NCBI GenBank assembly: GCA_035610365.1
Contig: CM069435.1
Span: forward strand, 60,261,389-60,325,388
From: Aquatica leii
Lineage: Eukaryota; Arthropoda; Insecta; Coleoptera; Lampyridae
Reading direction: 5' to 3'
Length of the DNA: 64,000 bases
The position numbers and the translations under genes are program-made. Below, one piece after another: positions 1 through 11,475 of the stretch. Within the stretch, counting starts at the first letter, position 1. The number at the start of each line of letters is the position of its first letter. A model generated the notes under the pieces. That model saw nothing but the letters and a program-made list of their open reading frames with translations. It was not told the origin of the DNA and did no database searches.

Positions 1-2048
1 GTTGACATGTGGTTTAAACAAGATGTAGCAAATATTGACCATGGTAGCAAAGATTCTTGGTACCAATTGTGTTGTTTATATTCCAAAGAAACCGCGTAGA
101 AGGGCTTTCCGGCGAGAGAAAAAGTGTGTTTTTGGCAATGCATTGATAAGGTCATAACTCGGCATTCTACAGTGGAAACGTTTTTGTAGTGTTCACTCGT
201 TGTCATTCTTAAAATTCTCTTTTTTGATGCAAATTTTATCCGTTTGATTAAGTGACAATTATTGAAACAATGAATTAGTAACCCTGGAAGCGGTGGTCTG
301 TTAAATATCTCTGAAGCAGATATTTAAGTAGAGCAAATCAACAATAAGGTTGGAAATTAACAACTTTTGAGAAAGCTGCAAGTGATTCTCAGATTGCATC
401 GTCAGCAATATAAAATAATAATAAAACCATCCTTATAATGTTTTTGGAGGTGTTATGGTAAAAATTCTCTAATATAAAATTTATTGTCGGTACGCTTACT
501 TTTTGTTGTTGGAGTAGGGCTAGTCTGTCAAATTGTCAAACACGAATTCATTTTGATTCTTCCGGTAAAGTTCGAAAGACGCAGCCTTTGTCTACGCCCA
601 ATAAGGCTTTCCTCGTTAAGTGTATCACGTATATACTTATGTGGAAATGAATTAGAAGATTCTTGCGAATTTAGGGAGTCTATTAGGGCGGGTTTCCATA
701 CCTTCACCTGTTTTCGTTATCTGTGGAGTTGATAAGCACATGTTGCAATTGGAAAATTTTTATGATGTCGTCACTGGAATTAACACCACTTACACTTTCG
801 AGTGGTTGAATACAATCATATTGGAAAAAAACAATCACCAGATTGACGAAATTAATTGGAGGGAAACTCTGCGCATTCGCTTATTTTCAGTGATAGTATG
901 AATTAAAAAAGGATTTATTTGTGAAGCTGTATGTACGTTTTCTTTTGTGTTAGATTTCAAATAAGTTTCAGTTAATACTGATACAAAACTAGCTAGTCCC
1001 TTACTTCAAACAAATACTAATTGTAAGTATTACACTTTATATTCTCAGCTCTTAATATTTTGGTGGTCATGTCGATTGTAGAATAACCGTACGTACATGT
1101 TAGGTTGTTAACACAATTAATTATAAAATCGTTTTGTTGTGTCATATTACTATACGATGCGCTCTGATTCTCTAAATCTTCGATTTTCGTACTAATATAT
1201 TTTAATTTAAATGTAAAAGTTAGGCCAACTAGGTCACTTTGCTGTACGACGTGTTGTCCAGTCGATGGAGTAACTTAATATCTTGTCTGTGATGCCGACC
1301 CATGTACTAGTGTTTGGAAATTTTATATACCTATATTTATGTACCTTCTTCGTCTTCTTTGAACTATTGTCTGTGATAAATTAAATATATATTCTGTGGT
1401 TTAGACGTGACTGTGTTAGCATACGTGTTTAAATAATAATACATTTAAGTGCCATTATTTAAAAATGCTTGTGTAAATTTTTACCATAGGGTAAGTCTAT
1501 GTTTGTTATTCTTTTTGAATTGTTTATATTATTTTACTTAACGGTTTTGTTAAATACAGTATTTTTGTTTTACCTCTTCGATTTTATTTTTATACCTTAA
1601 TTTGATTTCAAATTTATTTTTCTTAAATCATTACTCTATACATTTTACACTTTATTTTAAATGCGAAACATTAAAGCTGAATAGACTATTTTTACTACCA
1701 ACTGTTAAAAGTTATTACGCCATTTGAAAACTATTTTTAGTATCAACTGTGAAAAATAATTTCAATATTTTAAAAATAATTTTGTCGCCAATTTTTAAAT
1801 TTTTTGTCGTCTTAAAAAGTATTTTTGACGATAATTTAAAATTTTTTTTTTGTTTTACTCATACAACATTGTTTTTAAACTTTATTTCGACGTAGTTAAA
1901 AAAAATATTTTTTTTTAATTATTAATTTTTATTATATTTTATTTTAAATGTTTATTTATATTAGAATTATTATTTATCTTCAACTTCTAAAACTTGAGTT
2001 TTGAAAAACTAATGCGCAATTTTGTTATTTTTTTAGTTTAGAATTTGT
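1..2048. repeat. Copia-linked 2 kb repeat, copy 1 (cut by window start)
   Basis: This segment is nearly identical, apart from scattered substitutions and small indels, to 8339-10337 in the same orientation. Its first ~150 bases encode a broken Copia-type integrase C-terminal stretch (around WFKQD), with a TAG where copy 2 has TCG. Copy 1 carries two short extra stretches relative to copy 2: about 27 bases near 26-52 and 11 bases near 152-162. The remaining ~1.8 kb has no protein I recognise; the open frame at 484-732 lacks an ATG and is probably chance. The similarity stops at about 2048, where copy 1 runs into 'gttctccccag' and copy 2 into 'aattaatccg'. It is most simply a second insertion of the same decayed element, though segmental duplication is possible. 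Confidence 0.85.
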
Positions 2049-2399
2049 TCTCCCCAGATACTGTAAAAAAGAACAATAAAAAATCCGGTAATTTCCGTTT
2101 TGCAAGAGTAAAGCTTTAAGAAAGTTTTTTTTCTTTAGTGAGTTTTTATGTTAATCTATTAATTTTTTTAATCAAATAGTTTAAATATTTATTTGTTATT
2201 ATATATTAGGAAGCTACTGATTGCTTTTGTATTAGGTGCATTTGTGCAAAAATTGTACTAGTACGTGACACTAATTAATATACGTTTTTGATGGTCTACT
2301 TTAAAATAATTGTTCTAGAGCTATATTTTATTGAAAATAAAAATGCATTTTTTTAGGATTTGGCAGCAGTAAATGACATCTTACAAAAAGAACATTAAA

Positions 2400-2995
2400 A
2401 CTCAAAAAATCCTCCTTCAACCTTTTGAAGCTGCTGTTGGTTTATGTGTGAAAGAGCATACATCTCGTATATTATTACTGTCAAAGTCGATGTTTAGATT
2501 ATCGCCAGGGTACCGTTCGCCGTTCAAAAACACTGTTATATTAGTAACGTTTAAGTTGTCAAACGTAGAAATATTTTTTTTGTTCTTCCTTTTCGGCCTG
2601 TTTAAAATCCAATAATAATAAATCGAGAAGTTTCCAGTTCCGGTGCTGTCTTAACAGCTCAAGATTGTTTATTGGTTTAGGGCAAAGATAAATATTCGCG
2701 AATTTCTCAACTTCTAAACGCTAAGTTCAAATATACATTTTTATCGGATAATTGTGTTAATGCTAATTGTTCTCTTAACCCTACTGTCACGGGAAGAATT
2801 CTCCAAACGATTTTATCAATATTTAACCTTTCCTCTGTTGCTCCCAAATTGGGTTGAACAATCACATCTTTATCGTCACTATTACGGACGAGTATCAATT
2901 CTTGCCGCATGTTCATTATAATTTTTTTATAATCTTTAGCAAATCCCAATTAAGTCCTCTTCTACTGCCGCTATAAACCTACCGTCAGATTTTCG
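2400..2995 (-). pseudogene. Remnant of an insect multi-copy protein family, possibly virus-capsid-like
   Basis: The minus strand gives a protein piece from 2949 down to 2707 containing GFAKDYKKIIMN, RQELILVRN, KIVWRI and NLAFRS. After a break, another frame (about 2600-2450) gives NVTNITVFLNGERYP and GDNLNIDFD. An upstream frame gives SDGRF just before the first piece. From memory, these blocks occur in this order in a family of uncharacterised proteins present in many copies in aphid and some other insect genomes. I suspect, but cannot confirm, that the family descends from a capsid protein of a Polinton- or adintovirus-like element. Here it is fragmentary, with at least two frame breaks and no start, so it cannot be functional. 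No other viral gene is visible nearby. Family match fairly sure, capsid interpretation uncertain. Confidence 0.6.
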
Positions 2996-3206
2996 ATTAC
3001 TTTCGTTGACACCGGTAAATAAATAGGTTGATGCGACAAATTTATTATTTTAAAACCAGCTCGAACGTTTGGAAAAAATGGCACAAAACATGTACGGGTT
3101 CTCCGTTATGATAAGAACCGTTAATTATATTACAATATATCTGTAATGCGTTAATTCGATTTATGTGTACTGTGTACAACAATTATCTTAAAGTTAATTT
3201 CATTTC

Positions 3207-3340
3207 TAATTACCTCATACAACAATAACAATTGTGTGCGAGAGTCAATTTAAAGTCAATTGAATTGTGCGGATTTTGTGTGCAAGTCACCTTGACATTA
3301 ACTGCATTACTAATTACCTCCTGCAACAATAACAATTGTG
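3207..3340. repeat. Two-copy tandem repeat, about 101 bp period
   Basis: The block 'taattacctcatacaacaataacaattgtg' near 3210-3238 recurs with two or three changes near 3311-3339. The sequence between the copies (around 'gtcaatttaaagtcaattgaattgtgcgg') is not repeated again. No coding sense is seen; the open frame over this stretch is repeat-derived. Confidence 0.7.
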
Positions 3341-3406
3341 CAAGCGTTACCTTCACTCGACTCTCTTACAACCTCAGTAACAGCAATGCAACTTTCGCAC
3401 CTATTT

Positions 3407-3487
3407 GCCGATTCTCTAACCTCTTCCTGAAACAACGTTAAGGTCGCAGTGACCTTCGCTATTTCAGGAAGAGGTTGGAGAATCCGC
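3407..3487. repeat. Foldback hairpin with 26-bp arms
   Basis: Arms at 3407-3432 and 3462-3487 are reverse complements with only two or so mismatches; they carry 'aacctcttcctgaaa' and its complement. The 29-base loop holds a second small inverted repeat, 'aaggtc gcagt gacctt'. This may be the end of a foldback transposon or a remnant MITE. No target duplication was identified. Confidence 0.7.
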
Positions 3488-3779
3488 AGGTACCTACTAT
3501 ATACTATTATATACTACTATTATAACATACGTACCTGAATTATATTTTAAACTCTCAATTTTGTAAGATATCAAATGACAAATATCATATTTGATCGGAA
3601 TTAGTAATATTTATCTGTGGCAGTACATTTGTTTATTAACGGTAAGTATTTACTATATTAACAAAAATAAAACATTAAAGTAGTTACAGCACAACTTTTT
3701 ATTAACAGCTACAAATTACTTACTAACCACAGATGTGAAGCATACTATTGACAAAAGTTCTAAGCTGTTGCAGTTAGTA

Positions 3780-6487
3780 GGGTTAGTGTCCCAAATATCG
3801 CCTACTGTAACAAAGTCACCCTATATTAACCTCCTATTTTAAAATTTCAAGTTGGAATTTAGATTAATATTACTAAGAATTATTCTGCATTATACTGCAG
3901 ATCTCAAATCACTTCTAATAAACTCCAGTTTACATTAAATAGTAACATTTCAAAAAAAAAGACCCAAGGAAATTTTACACAAAGGTGTTCCTTATACCGT
4001 CCACCCTTGTTCCTAATATTACTTAGCAGGCGAAAATAAGAATAGGAATTTTGGAAAGAGCATGGATTCTGGAGGCAAGGATTCTAGAAAAAATGTTACA
4101 ATTTTTTTGGAAAAATAAAACTTTTATTAAACAATGAGAAACATATTCAGTTGTTTAGACAATACGAGCATTTGTAATGTTTGCGCTCGCCACTTGTTGC
4201 AACACACAATCTGGGATTCCAGTTGAAACACGAACTGCACTAAAGCTAATCCTGTCCACTGAAATCATATGAATAATTCTCTTGACAAAAAGTACAAGTA
4301 GCGTCCATGGAGGAGGGATCGTTGGGATCCTCATCTAGATCATCATCTGTGTCCACTAGTGGAGATTAATCGGAATCCTCACTGTCAGATGAACTTGCAA
4401 TTTTTCGTTTACATCCTACAACTTTTTTCTTTGTAGGATTAATTGACTTTAGTTTTGGTGCAGTTCCACTGGTTGAGGCCTGAGTAGAATTTTTCTGACT
4501 TTTAGAATTGTAAAAGTCTTCAAGCTCTTTCTTATAAGGCGAGCTAGTCAACACCACCCTCTTTCCACCCTGTCGTTTGCGAGACTTTTGAAATTGCTTT
4601 TGTATTCTTTGGTGAGACAAAAGAGTGGAGTGGTGAGGAAGCGGATGGGAAGTCAATCTGAAATGGAGGAGCAGTCTGATTATTATCTTTGGATTGGCTA
4701 TCATTATTTGATGGATTAACTTTGGTTTCCGGTACTTAAAATGATTCCGGACGGCTTGAGTTGCGTTCATCAATAAAATCTGCTTCGGTAAATATTGAGT
4801 CATTAAAGGGATAGATACCAGAGGCACGAAAACCACTAACAGCATTACTCATGGTTGCTGCTCTAATGTACGCTTTACCCATCAATTCGGCGACTTCATA
4901 CTGGTCACAATTTGCCCCTCATTACTAGAAAGCCACTTTTCGATTTCTTGATTATAGAATGTTTTAAATGGTTTTATAAAAGCAACATCTAATGGCTGCA
5001 TTTTATGCGTGCTGTGAGGTGGTAGGCATAGCATTATAATGTGATTTTGTCTGGCAAAGTTTATCACATCCAAGTTCCTTGTGTGCGAGTAATGACCATC
5101 AAGGATTAGTACAACAAGGTCTTCTGGTGTAGGTTTGACACAAAAAGTAAAATGCTTCATCCACTTGGTAAACAAATCACTCTGGATCCATTCTGAGGGG
5201 TGAAACTCTAAAATAGTTCTTGGAGGAGCTGCCTTTATTAGTTTTATGTCTTGCTTCTTCCTGGGAAAAACTATCATGAGGGGCACGTACTGGCCAGCAG
5301 CAGACATGCAGGTGACAATAGTATTGAGTTTTCCTCTTTCTGCAGAAGACATTTTGTATACTCTGAATTTTCCTTTCGTACAAATAATTTGTACATTTTT
5401 GCTTTGTACTGTCGTTATGGCAGTTTCATCAACGTTAAAAGTTCTGGCAGGATTGTACTTGATCTTTTGAAGTTTCCCTTTAAGCATATTAAAAAACATT
5501 TGACATCATCTTCAGTGAACCCCAATATTCGGGCTCTTGACAATGACTGAGGAGCTCTGATTGTCAACTGGTAAATATTTCTTTTCAAAAACAAGTTCAG
5601 CCACTTTCGGCATGCAATATTTGTTTTAGAGAAGGGATGTGGAAAATTATTTATTCAAGCAAGTTGAAAGGCCATATGCTTTACGTCATTTCTAGTTAAA
5701 CCAAAAAAATTCCTCTCTATTTCCATACAATATTCGACTAGTTCCTTTTCTAATTTAGAGGTCAGCACAGGTTTCCTTCCCAGTTGTTTTCTTTTGATAG
5801 TCGCTTCCTCTTCATTTTCCTTGTTATACATTTTTTTAAGATAGTCTCGAATTGTAGATCTGGACATTTTTTGGCGCTTTGAGCGTTCCCATTTCTTTAT
5901 TTTGAACAGCAATACATGCACCCTTAAGACTTGATGTGCTCCAAGTTTGTCTTTTTTTCTTCTTCACTGACATCTTATAACAGGATCTATAACAAAAAAA
6001 AAACAATTTAATAGAGTTCTAAAGAATTCTAGAAGAAAACATAAAAAAAAGTGTAAGATCTTGTGTTCCTAATATTGCCTATGTGCAATATTAGAATCAG
6101 GTACGTAGGCGGTATTAAGAACACACGTCAATAAAAACAAATGCCTTCGCGACAAACTTTCATAACCTAGTTTTTAAAAATAATTACACATTTAGGAACC
6201 TTATTCAATGTATTTTCAATATTTTACATAAAAAAATCCATTTGGATTTGCCTTACGTGGATGTTCTCAGATTTGAATGGTTGCAAAAATAACTTACCTA
6301 CAATGTCAAATTTTTCAGAAGCACTATGAGCACTGTTGCCACTCGAAGAATACTGGCGACTAGCGCCGCGTGTTTTTAGATCACATGACGTCAACTTTAC
6401 TGAATAAATTCGCTGTAACGCACATAATAGTCTATAGATAAGACTAGGCGATATAAGGAACCGGGGCGATTTTTGGAGCACTTAGCC
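3780..6487 (-). mobile_element. pogo/Tigger-like DNA transposon, both ends present
   Basis: The element is about 2.7 kb. The left end (3780-3802, 'gggttagtgtcccaaatatc...') and the reverse complement of the right end (6465-6487, 'ggctaagtgctccaaaaatc...') are imperfect terminal inverted repeats. Each is flanked outside by TA (3778-3779 and 6488-6489), the target expected for the Tc1/mariner-pogo superfamily. A related 20-base motif of the form gtGTTCCtaATAtcGCCtac recurs in the subterminal regions at 3786, 3985, 4008 and 6063, and inverted at 6105 and 6445. The transposase lies between on the minus strand. The TIR divergence and broken gene indicate an old, inactive copy lying inside or beside the gene A locus. 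Confidence 0.85.
4366..5973 (-). pseudogene. pogo-type (CENP-B/HTH-psq + DDE_1) transposase, broken
   Basis: A likely start at 5971-5973 reads MSVKKKKRQTW, then shifts frame near 5870-5900 into an HTH-psq-like region ending at 5655 (RDYLKKMYNKEN, EYCMEIERNFFGLTRNDVKH). A gap or frame break follows, then the catalytic block at 5499-4882: FNVDETAIT (first D), VLILDGHYSHTRN (second D) and PPHSTHKMQPLDVAF (third D), matching the DDE_1 pattern of pogo, Tigger and jerky proteins. A further frame at 4845-4366 has the charged, serine-rich tail (VLTSSPYKKELEDF, then KRKIASSSDSEDSD). At least two frameshifts separate the parts, so the gene is dead. It would have bound the repeated subterminal motif and cut the element ends. 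Confidence 0.9.
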
Positions 6488-6893
6488 TACACAAATTCAT
6501 CAACTAATGGCTAATATGAATTCAGTAAAGAGAATTATGAATTCTTTTTTACTAATATTTAGTAAACCGTATACCTGTTTTCTATTTGATTTAATTTTTT
6601 ACTTGAGAATAATAAATTTTTACTAACTAAAAATGGATTTTTTTCTTAATGTAGATCAAAGTTGTTTTAAAAGTTGACGTTTTGGCGTCAAACGTTCATT
6701 TAAAAAAAGTTTGTTTTTTGTGTTAATAAATGGGCAATAAAGATGGGTTGGTCAGACAAGAAATTTTGTAGTTTTGTTGTAATTTTTACAATTGTAAGTT
6801 GCAATTACAAAAAATAAATATTATTAAGTAACGTTTCTAGATTCAATCGCTATTGCATATATGTTTTTGTTCGTGGTGTCTTAAATATTATAG

Positions 6894-6964
6894 TTGCCGA
6901 TTTACGGATGACCGCGAATGGAAAGAAAGTTTTGCATGTTTTTGGTATCACACTTATGTTAATA
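6894..6964 (+). CDS. Gene A, internal exon (first one found)
   Basis: This 71-nt exon runs from an acceptor (attatag, AG at 6892-6893) to a strong donor (GTAAGT at 6965-6970). It enters in phase 2 and leaves in phase 1, coding CRFTDDREWKESFACFWYHT and YVN. It aligns with gene B's exon 28219-28336 (CKYFIEDTEV..YFWWMTYAYS), and both end on a split serine/isoleucine codon before GTAAGT. The next exon at 14336 completes the codon in frame. The exon that should carry the first membrane segment lies further 5' and was not found; it may be outside the window. Family unknown. Confidence 0.65.
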
Positions 6965-7139
6965 GTAAGTATTCGTTATTAAATAAAATTTATATTACAG
7001 TTAATATAAGTAAGTACTTGTTGATAACGGTAAATATTACCAAAAAGTTTACTTACTCAAAATCAACACATGTATTCATGAGCTGCATTTTGGTTATCTG
7101 ACCAGTATGTTTAAAACGCTATTTTTAGAATCACCTTTT

Positions 7140-8510
7140 AAAACCTCAGAGTGGTTAGCAACGGGTTAAAAATCAAATTGAAAAAGCAATTGTGTCAGTT
7201 GTGTCTGAAGTGCGAAGTTTTATTTTAAAAGTCGTAATGGACTTCAAGATCCATATTGATAAACTTAAAGGCACATTAAACAAGTGAAATCATTACTACG
7301 ACATCATGAAACTTTTGAAATTATTGTGGGAGACAGAGTATTATTCGAAACACCGAATGAAGATAAAAGGGAAGCAAAAAAGGTATACGAGTTAAAATCA
7401 AAATCGTTGAAGAAGTGTGATGCTTAGCGGTGATTTTTTTAGTAAGTAGCGTAAATGATGAAATGTGGATTTAATCGCCACCTGCAAATTTTGCAAACAA
7501 AATCTGAACCAAACTTCTTTCTGTACGAACAGAGTCTTGTAAAAACCAGCTTACCGGGTTTGCTTTTAATGAGCCAAATAATGTCGACGCTACCGTAGAA
7601 TATTTTGAGTTGAAAACGGTGAAAGTCTGTAAAGTTGTCAGGCTTTGAAGGTAAAGAAGAATTGTTGTAAGGTGGAACTACGGAAACTTTAAATAAGCTG
7701 TGGAAATTTGTAAGTGAAGTATTTGTTAGTTACGTTTCTGTTGACATTGACAATAGATTACTTTTTTGCGAGAAGTACAAGTAGGAAATAATGAAATAGG
7801 TAACGCGCATGGCCAAAACCCGAATAAAAAACACGTTTAAAAGGTGTTAAAATGGATGGATGTTGAAATTCAAAGTGACAAAGAATTTTGTGATGGATGC
7901 GTCTTCAGATGCATCTACGTATACGTCTGCGGTTCCACGAAAAAGAGTCACAAAGTATTATGAAATGCTTTCATGTTTTAAAGACGATTACTCAAAGTTT
8001 CGCCGTGTCTTCTTTATTGAAGCAAATTGTATGAAAGTGTTCATTAACGAAACTAAAACTGCTGGACACTATAACAAAAGACTATTAAGTGATGGTGGAA
8101 AAGACTTTGAAAATCTGTATGTACGAAAACTTTTAAAAGATAATGTAATAAACTTAAGAATAATTATGCTTTACACTCATAAACAGAATAGCGTTGCAAA
8201 ACAAAAATAAAAATTTAGATGTATGCATAGTCTACCATGTATGCTAAAAACTTAACAATTGAATTGTGCCCAAAAACTATACAGTTGCATGTACACTCAA
8301 CGAAACTGGACCGATATTTGTTAAAGACAAAACATCAGTTGACATGTGGTTTAAACACGATGGTTCTTGGTACCAATTGAGTTGTTTATATTCCAAAGAA
8401 ACCGCGTCGAAAGGCTTTCCGGCGCGAGAAAAAGTGTGTTTTTGGCAATGCATTGATAAGGCATTCTACAGTGGAAACGTTTTTGTAGTGTTCACTCGTT
8501 GTCATTCTTA
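7140..8510 (+). pseudogene. Ty1/Copia gag-integrase remnant
   Basis: Around 7285-7425 a gag-like stretch reads HETFEIIVGDRVLFETPNED followed by KVYELKSKSLKKCDA, resembling the UBN2-type Copia gag. From 7860 to 8210 the integrase core is visible: DDYSKFRRVFFIE (first catalytic aspartates region), LLSDGGKDFEN (second) and YTHKQNSVAKQ in place of the usual PYTPQQNGVAER. After a frame break, 8266-8410 continues with CTLNETGP and KTSVDMWFKHDG, the region following the core in Copia. Several stops and frame changes make it inactive. The 3' part merges into the 2 kb repeat copy 2, tying that repeat to this element. Reverse transcriptase and RNase H are not seen. Confidence 0.8.
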
Positions 8511-10337
8511 AAATTCTCTTTTTTGGTGCAAATTTTATCCGTTTGATTAAGTGACAATTATTGAAAAAATGAATTAGTAACTCTGGAAGCGGTGGTCTGT
8601 TAAATATCTCTGAAGCAGATATTTAAGTAGAGCAAATCAACAATAAGGTTGGAAATTAACAACTTTTGAGAAAGTTGCAAGTGATTCTCAGATTGCATCG
8701 TCAGCAATATAAATTAATGATAAAACCATCCTTATAATGTTTTTGGAGGTGTTATGTTAAAAATTCTCTAATATAAAATTTATTGTCGGTACGCTTACTT
8801 TTTGTTGTTGGAGTAGGGCTAGTCTGTCAAATTGTCAAACACGAATTCATTTTGATTCTTCCGGTAAAATTCGAAAGACGCAGCCTTTGTCTACGCCCAA
8901 CAAGGCTTTTCTCGTTAAGTGTATCACGTATATACCTATGTGGAAATGAATTAGAAGATTCTTGCGAATTTAGGGAGTCTGTTAGGGCGGGTTTCCATAC
9001 CTTTACCTGTTTTCGTTATCTGTGGAGTTGATAAGCACATGTTGCAATTGGAAAACTTTTATGATGTCGTCACTGGAATTGACACCACTTACACTTTTGA
9101 GTGGTTGAATACAATCATATTGGAGGAAAAAATCACTAAATTCACGAAATTAATTGGAGGGAAACTCTGCGCATTTGCTTATTTTCAGTGATAGTATGAA
9201 TTAAAAAAGAATTTATTTGTGACGCTGTATGTACGTTTTCTTTTGTGTTAGATTTCAAATAAGATTTAGTTAACACTGGTACAAAACTAGGTAGTCTCTT
9301 ACTTCAGAAAAACTAATTGTAAGTATTACATTTTATATTTTCAGCTCTTAGTATTTTGGTGGTCATGTCGATTAGAATGACCGTACGTACATGTTAGGTT
9401 GTTACCACAATTAATTATAAAATTATTTTGTTGTATTATATTACTATACAGTGCGCTCTGATTCTTTAAATCTTCGATTTTCGTACTAATATATTTTAAT
9501 TTAAATGTAAAAGTTAGGCCAACTAGGTCACTTTGCTGTACGACGTCTTGTCCAGTCGAGAGAGTAACTTATATTTTGTCTGTGATGCCGACCCATGTAC
9601 TGGTGTTTGGAAATTTTATATAACTATATTTACGTACCTTCTTTGTCTTCTTTGAACTATTGTCTGTGATAAATTAAATATATATTCTGTGGTTTAGACG
9701 TGACTGTGTTAGCATACGTGTTTAAATAATAATACATTAAAGTGCCATTATTTAAAAATGCTTGTGAAAATTTTTACCATAGGGTAAGTCTATGTTTGTT
9801 ATTCTTTTTAAATTGTTTATATTATTTTACTTGACGATTTTGTTAAATACAGCATTTTTGTTTTACCCCTTCGACTTTATTTTTATACCTTATTTTGATT
9901 TCAAATTTATTTTTCTTAAATTATTACTCTATACATTTTACACTTTATTTTAAATGCGAAACATTAAAGCTGAATAGGCTATTTTTACTACCAACTGTTA
10001 AAAGTTATTACGCCATTTGAAAACTATTTTTAGTATCAACTGTGAAAAATAATTTCAATATTTTAAAAATAATTTTGTCGCCAATTTTTAAATTTTTGTC
10101 GTCTTAAAAAGTATTTTTGACGATAATTTAAAATTTTTTTTTGGTTTTACTCATACAACATTTTTTTAAAACTTTATTTCGACTTAGTTAAAAAAAATAT
10201 TTTTTTTAATTATTAATTTTTATTATATTTTATTTTAAATGTTTATTTATATTAGAATTATTATTTAACTTCGATTTCTAAAACTTGAGTTTTGAAAAAC
10301 TAACGCGCAATTTAATTATTTTTTTAGTTTAGAATTT
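8339..10337. repeat. Copia-linked 2 kb repeat, copy 2
   Basis: Same sequence as 1-2048, same orientation, a few percent different by eye. This copy is continuous on its 5' side with the Copia integrase remnant. It contains 'acgtgactgtgttagcatac' near 9699, which also occurs in copy 1 near 1407 and in a weaker third copy near 10591. Beyond the integrase tail no protein domain is visible. Confidence 0.85.
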
Positions 10338-10966
10338 AATTAATCCGTAATCTAAAACTACTATTTTATTATTACACATTAAAACCTAACATTTTAAAAT
10401 TATTTTGTAACTTTTATAATCGTATACAACAAATTGACTGTAACATATTTAAAAAATAGTTTCAAAATGTATTTTCAGAAATCCAAGAATATGCCAACAA
10501 ATAAGCCAAGCTTTCCGAAGGCTTTGTGGAAGTGATATTTAACTAACTAGAGATAAAATAACTTTTCTAAGTATTAGCAGTTTGGTTTTAGACGTGACTG
10601 TGTTAGCACACGTGTTTAAATAATAATAAATCAAAGCGCCATATTTAAAAAAGTGTTGGTATACATTTTACCACAAAGTAAGTCTGCCATCACTATACAT
10701 TCTACTATTTTCAAATATTTTTCTACCAACTGTAAAAAGTTGTTTTGCCATTCTAAATCTATTATATTAGTACCTATTCTGATAAATTATTGCACCATTT
10801 TAAAAATTATTTTGTCACCAATTATTCAGCCGTTTTAAAAGTATTTTTGTCAAATCTATGTGCAGTTAAAGTTTTTAAAGAAAATCTATATTTTTTTGTA
10901 ATCTAAAATTATTATTTAATTATTACACATTAAAACCTAATTTCTCAAAATTCAATTTCAAAAAAA
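10338..10966. repeat. Partial third copy of the repeat's 3' part
   Basis: From 10583 to about 10860 the sequence follows the 3' portion of the 2 kb repeat at clearly lower identity (for example 'gacgtgactgtgttagcaca', then 'cgtgtttaaataataataaa', then a TTTTACCA.A.AGTAAGTCTG block). A 45-base block 'gtaatctaaaa(c/t)(t/a)...attacacattaaaacctaa' occurs near 10348 and again near 10899. No gene is seen. Confidence 0.6.
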
Positions 10967-11060
10967 AAACCTAATGGCTTATGGAGCAGTGGTTAAAGTC
11001 GCCGGTTGGTAATCGAGAAAACCGTGGTTCAAATACAGGTACACTCACAGTTTTTTTTAA
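10967..11060 (+). repeat. tRNA-derived SINE head (pol III A and B boxes)
   Basis: The segment 'tggagcagtggttaa' fits an A box and 'ggttcaaatac' about 40 bases later fits a B box. The spacing is tRNA-like, but an intact cloverleaf with paired acceptor stem is not evident. A short poly(T)/A-rich tail and a tandem repeat follow. I read it as a tRNA-derived SINE rather than a tRNA gene. Confidence 0.55.
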
Positions 11061-11094
11061 ATAAAATTACTTCCTTCTTACTCAAATCATTAGT

Positions 11095-11475
11095 GCCTAT
11101 GACGTATAAAAATTTACCGGTTATGTAATGACGTCAAATAAAAAAGGAAAGAAAATGTGAAAGACAAAAAAATTTGCTGTGAAAAAGAAAAAAAACTTTC
11201 GTCCACGTTTGCAACAAGGTCAATTATGATTTCATTAGAAATAAAAAATTACCAGTTATGCGTTGACGTAAAATAAAAAAGGAAAGAAAATCTGAGAAAA
11301 AAAAATCACTTTGAAAGAGAAAAAAACTTTCACTGAAAAGAGCTTATCCACGTTTGCGACAAGGTCAAAAAATGACATCCTTATGACGCATAAAAGTTAC
11401 CGGTTATGCGATTACGTAACATAAAAAAAATATGAGAGAGAAAAAACCGAAAAACAGCTAGTCTACGTTTCCGCC
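11095..11475. repeat. Three-unit tandem repeat, about 140 bp units
   Basis: Units start near 11095, 11237 and 11378. Each begins with a form of 'tatgacg.ataaaa.ttaccgg' followed by 'ttatg..(a/t)(t/g)acgt', continues with 'aaataaaaaaggaaagaaaat' and an A/G-rich stretch, and ends with 'tccacgtttgc(a/g)acaaggtc'. The third unit is shortened. It directly follows the SINE head and could be its body or an independent minisatellite. Confidence 0.7.

Noticed and set aside
484..732. 82-codon open frame repeated at 8783-9031
   Set aside because: It starts at TTG rather than ATG, has no recognisable domain, and its conservation is explained by the 2 kb DNA repeat rather than by protein selection.
2373..2615. 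Plus-strand 80-codon frame
   Set aside because: It overlaps the minus-strand family remnant, whose motifs are clear, so this is its shadow.
10967..11060. Functional tRNA gene
   Set aside because: A and B boxes are present but no paired acceptor stem or consistent cloverleaf could be drawn; a SINE head fits better.
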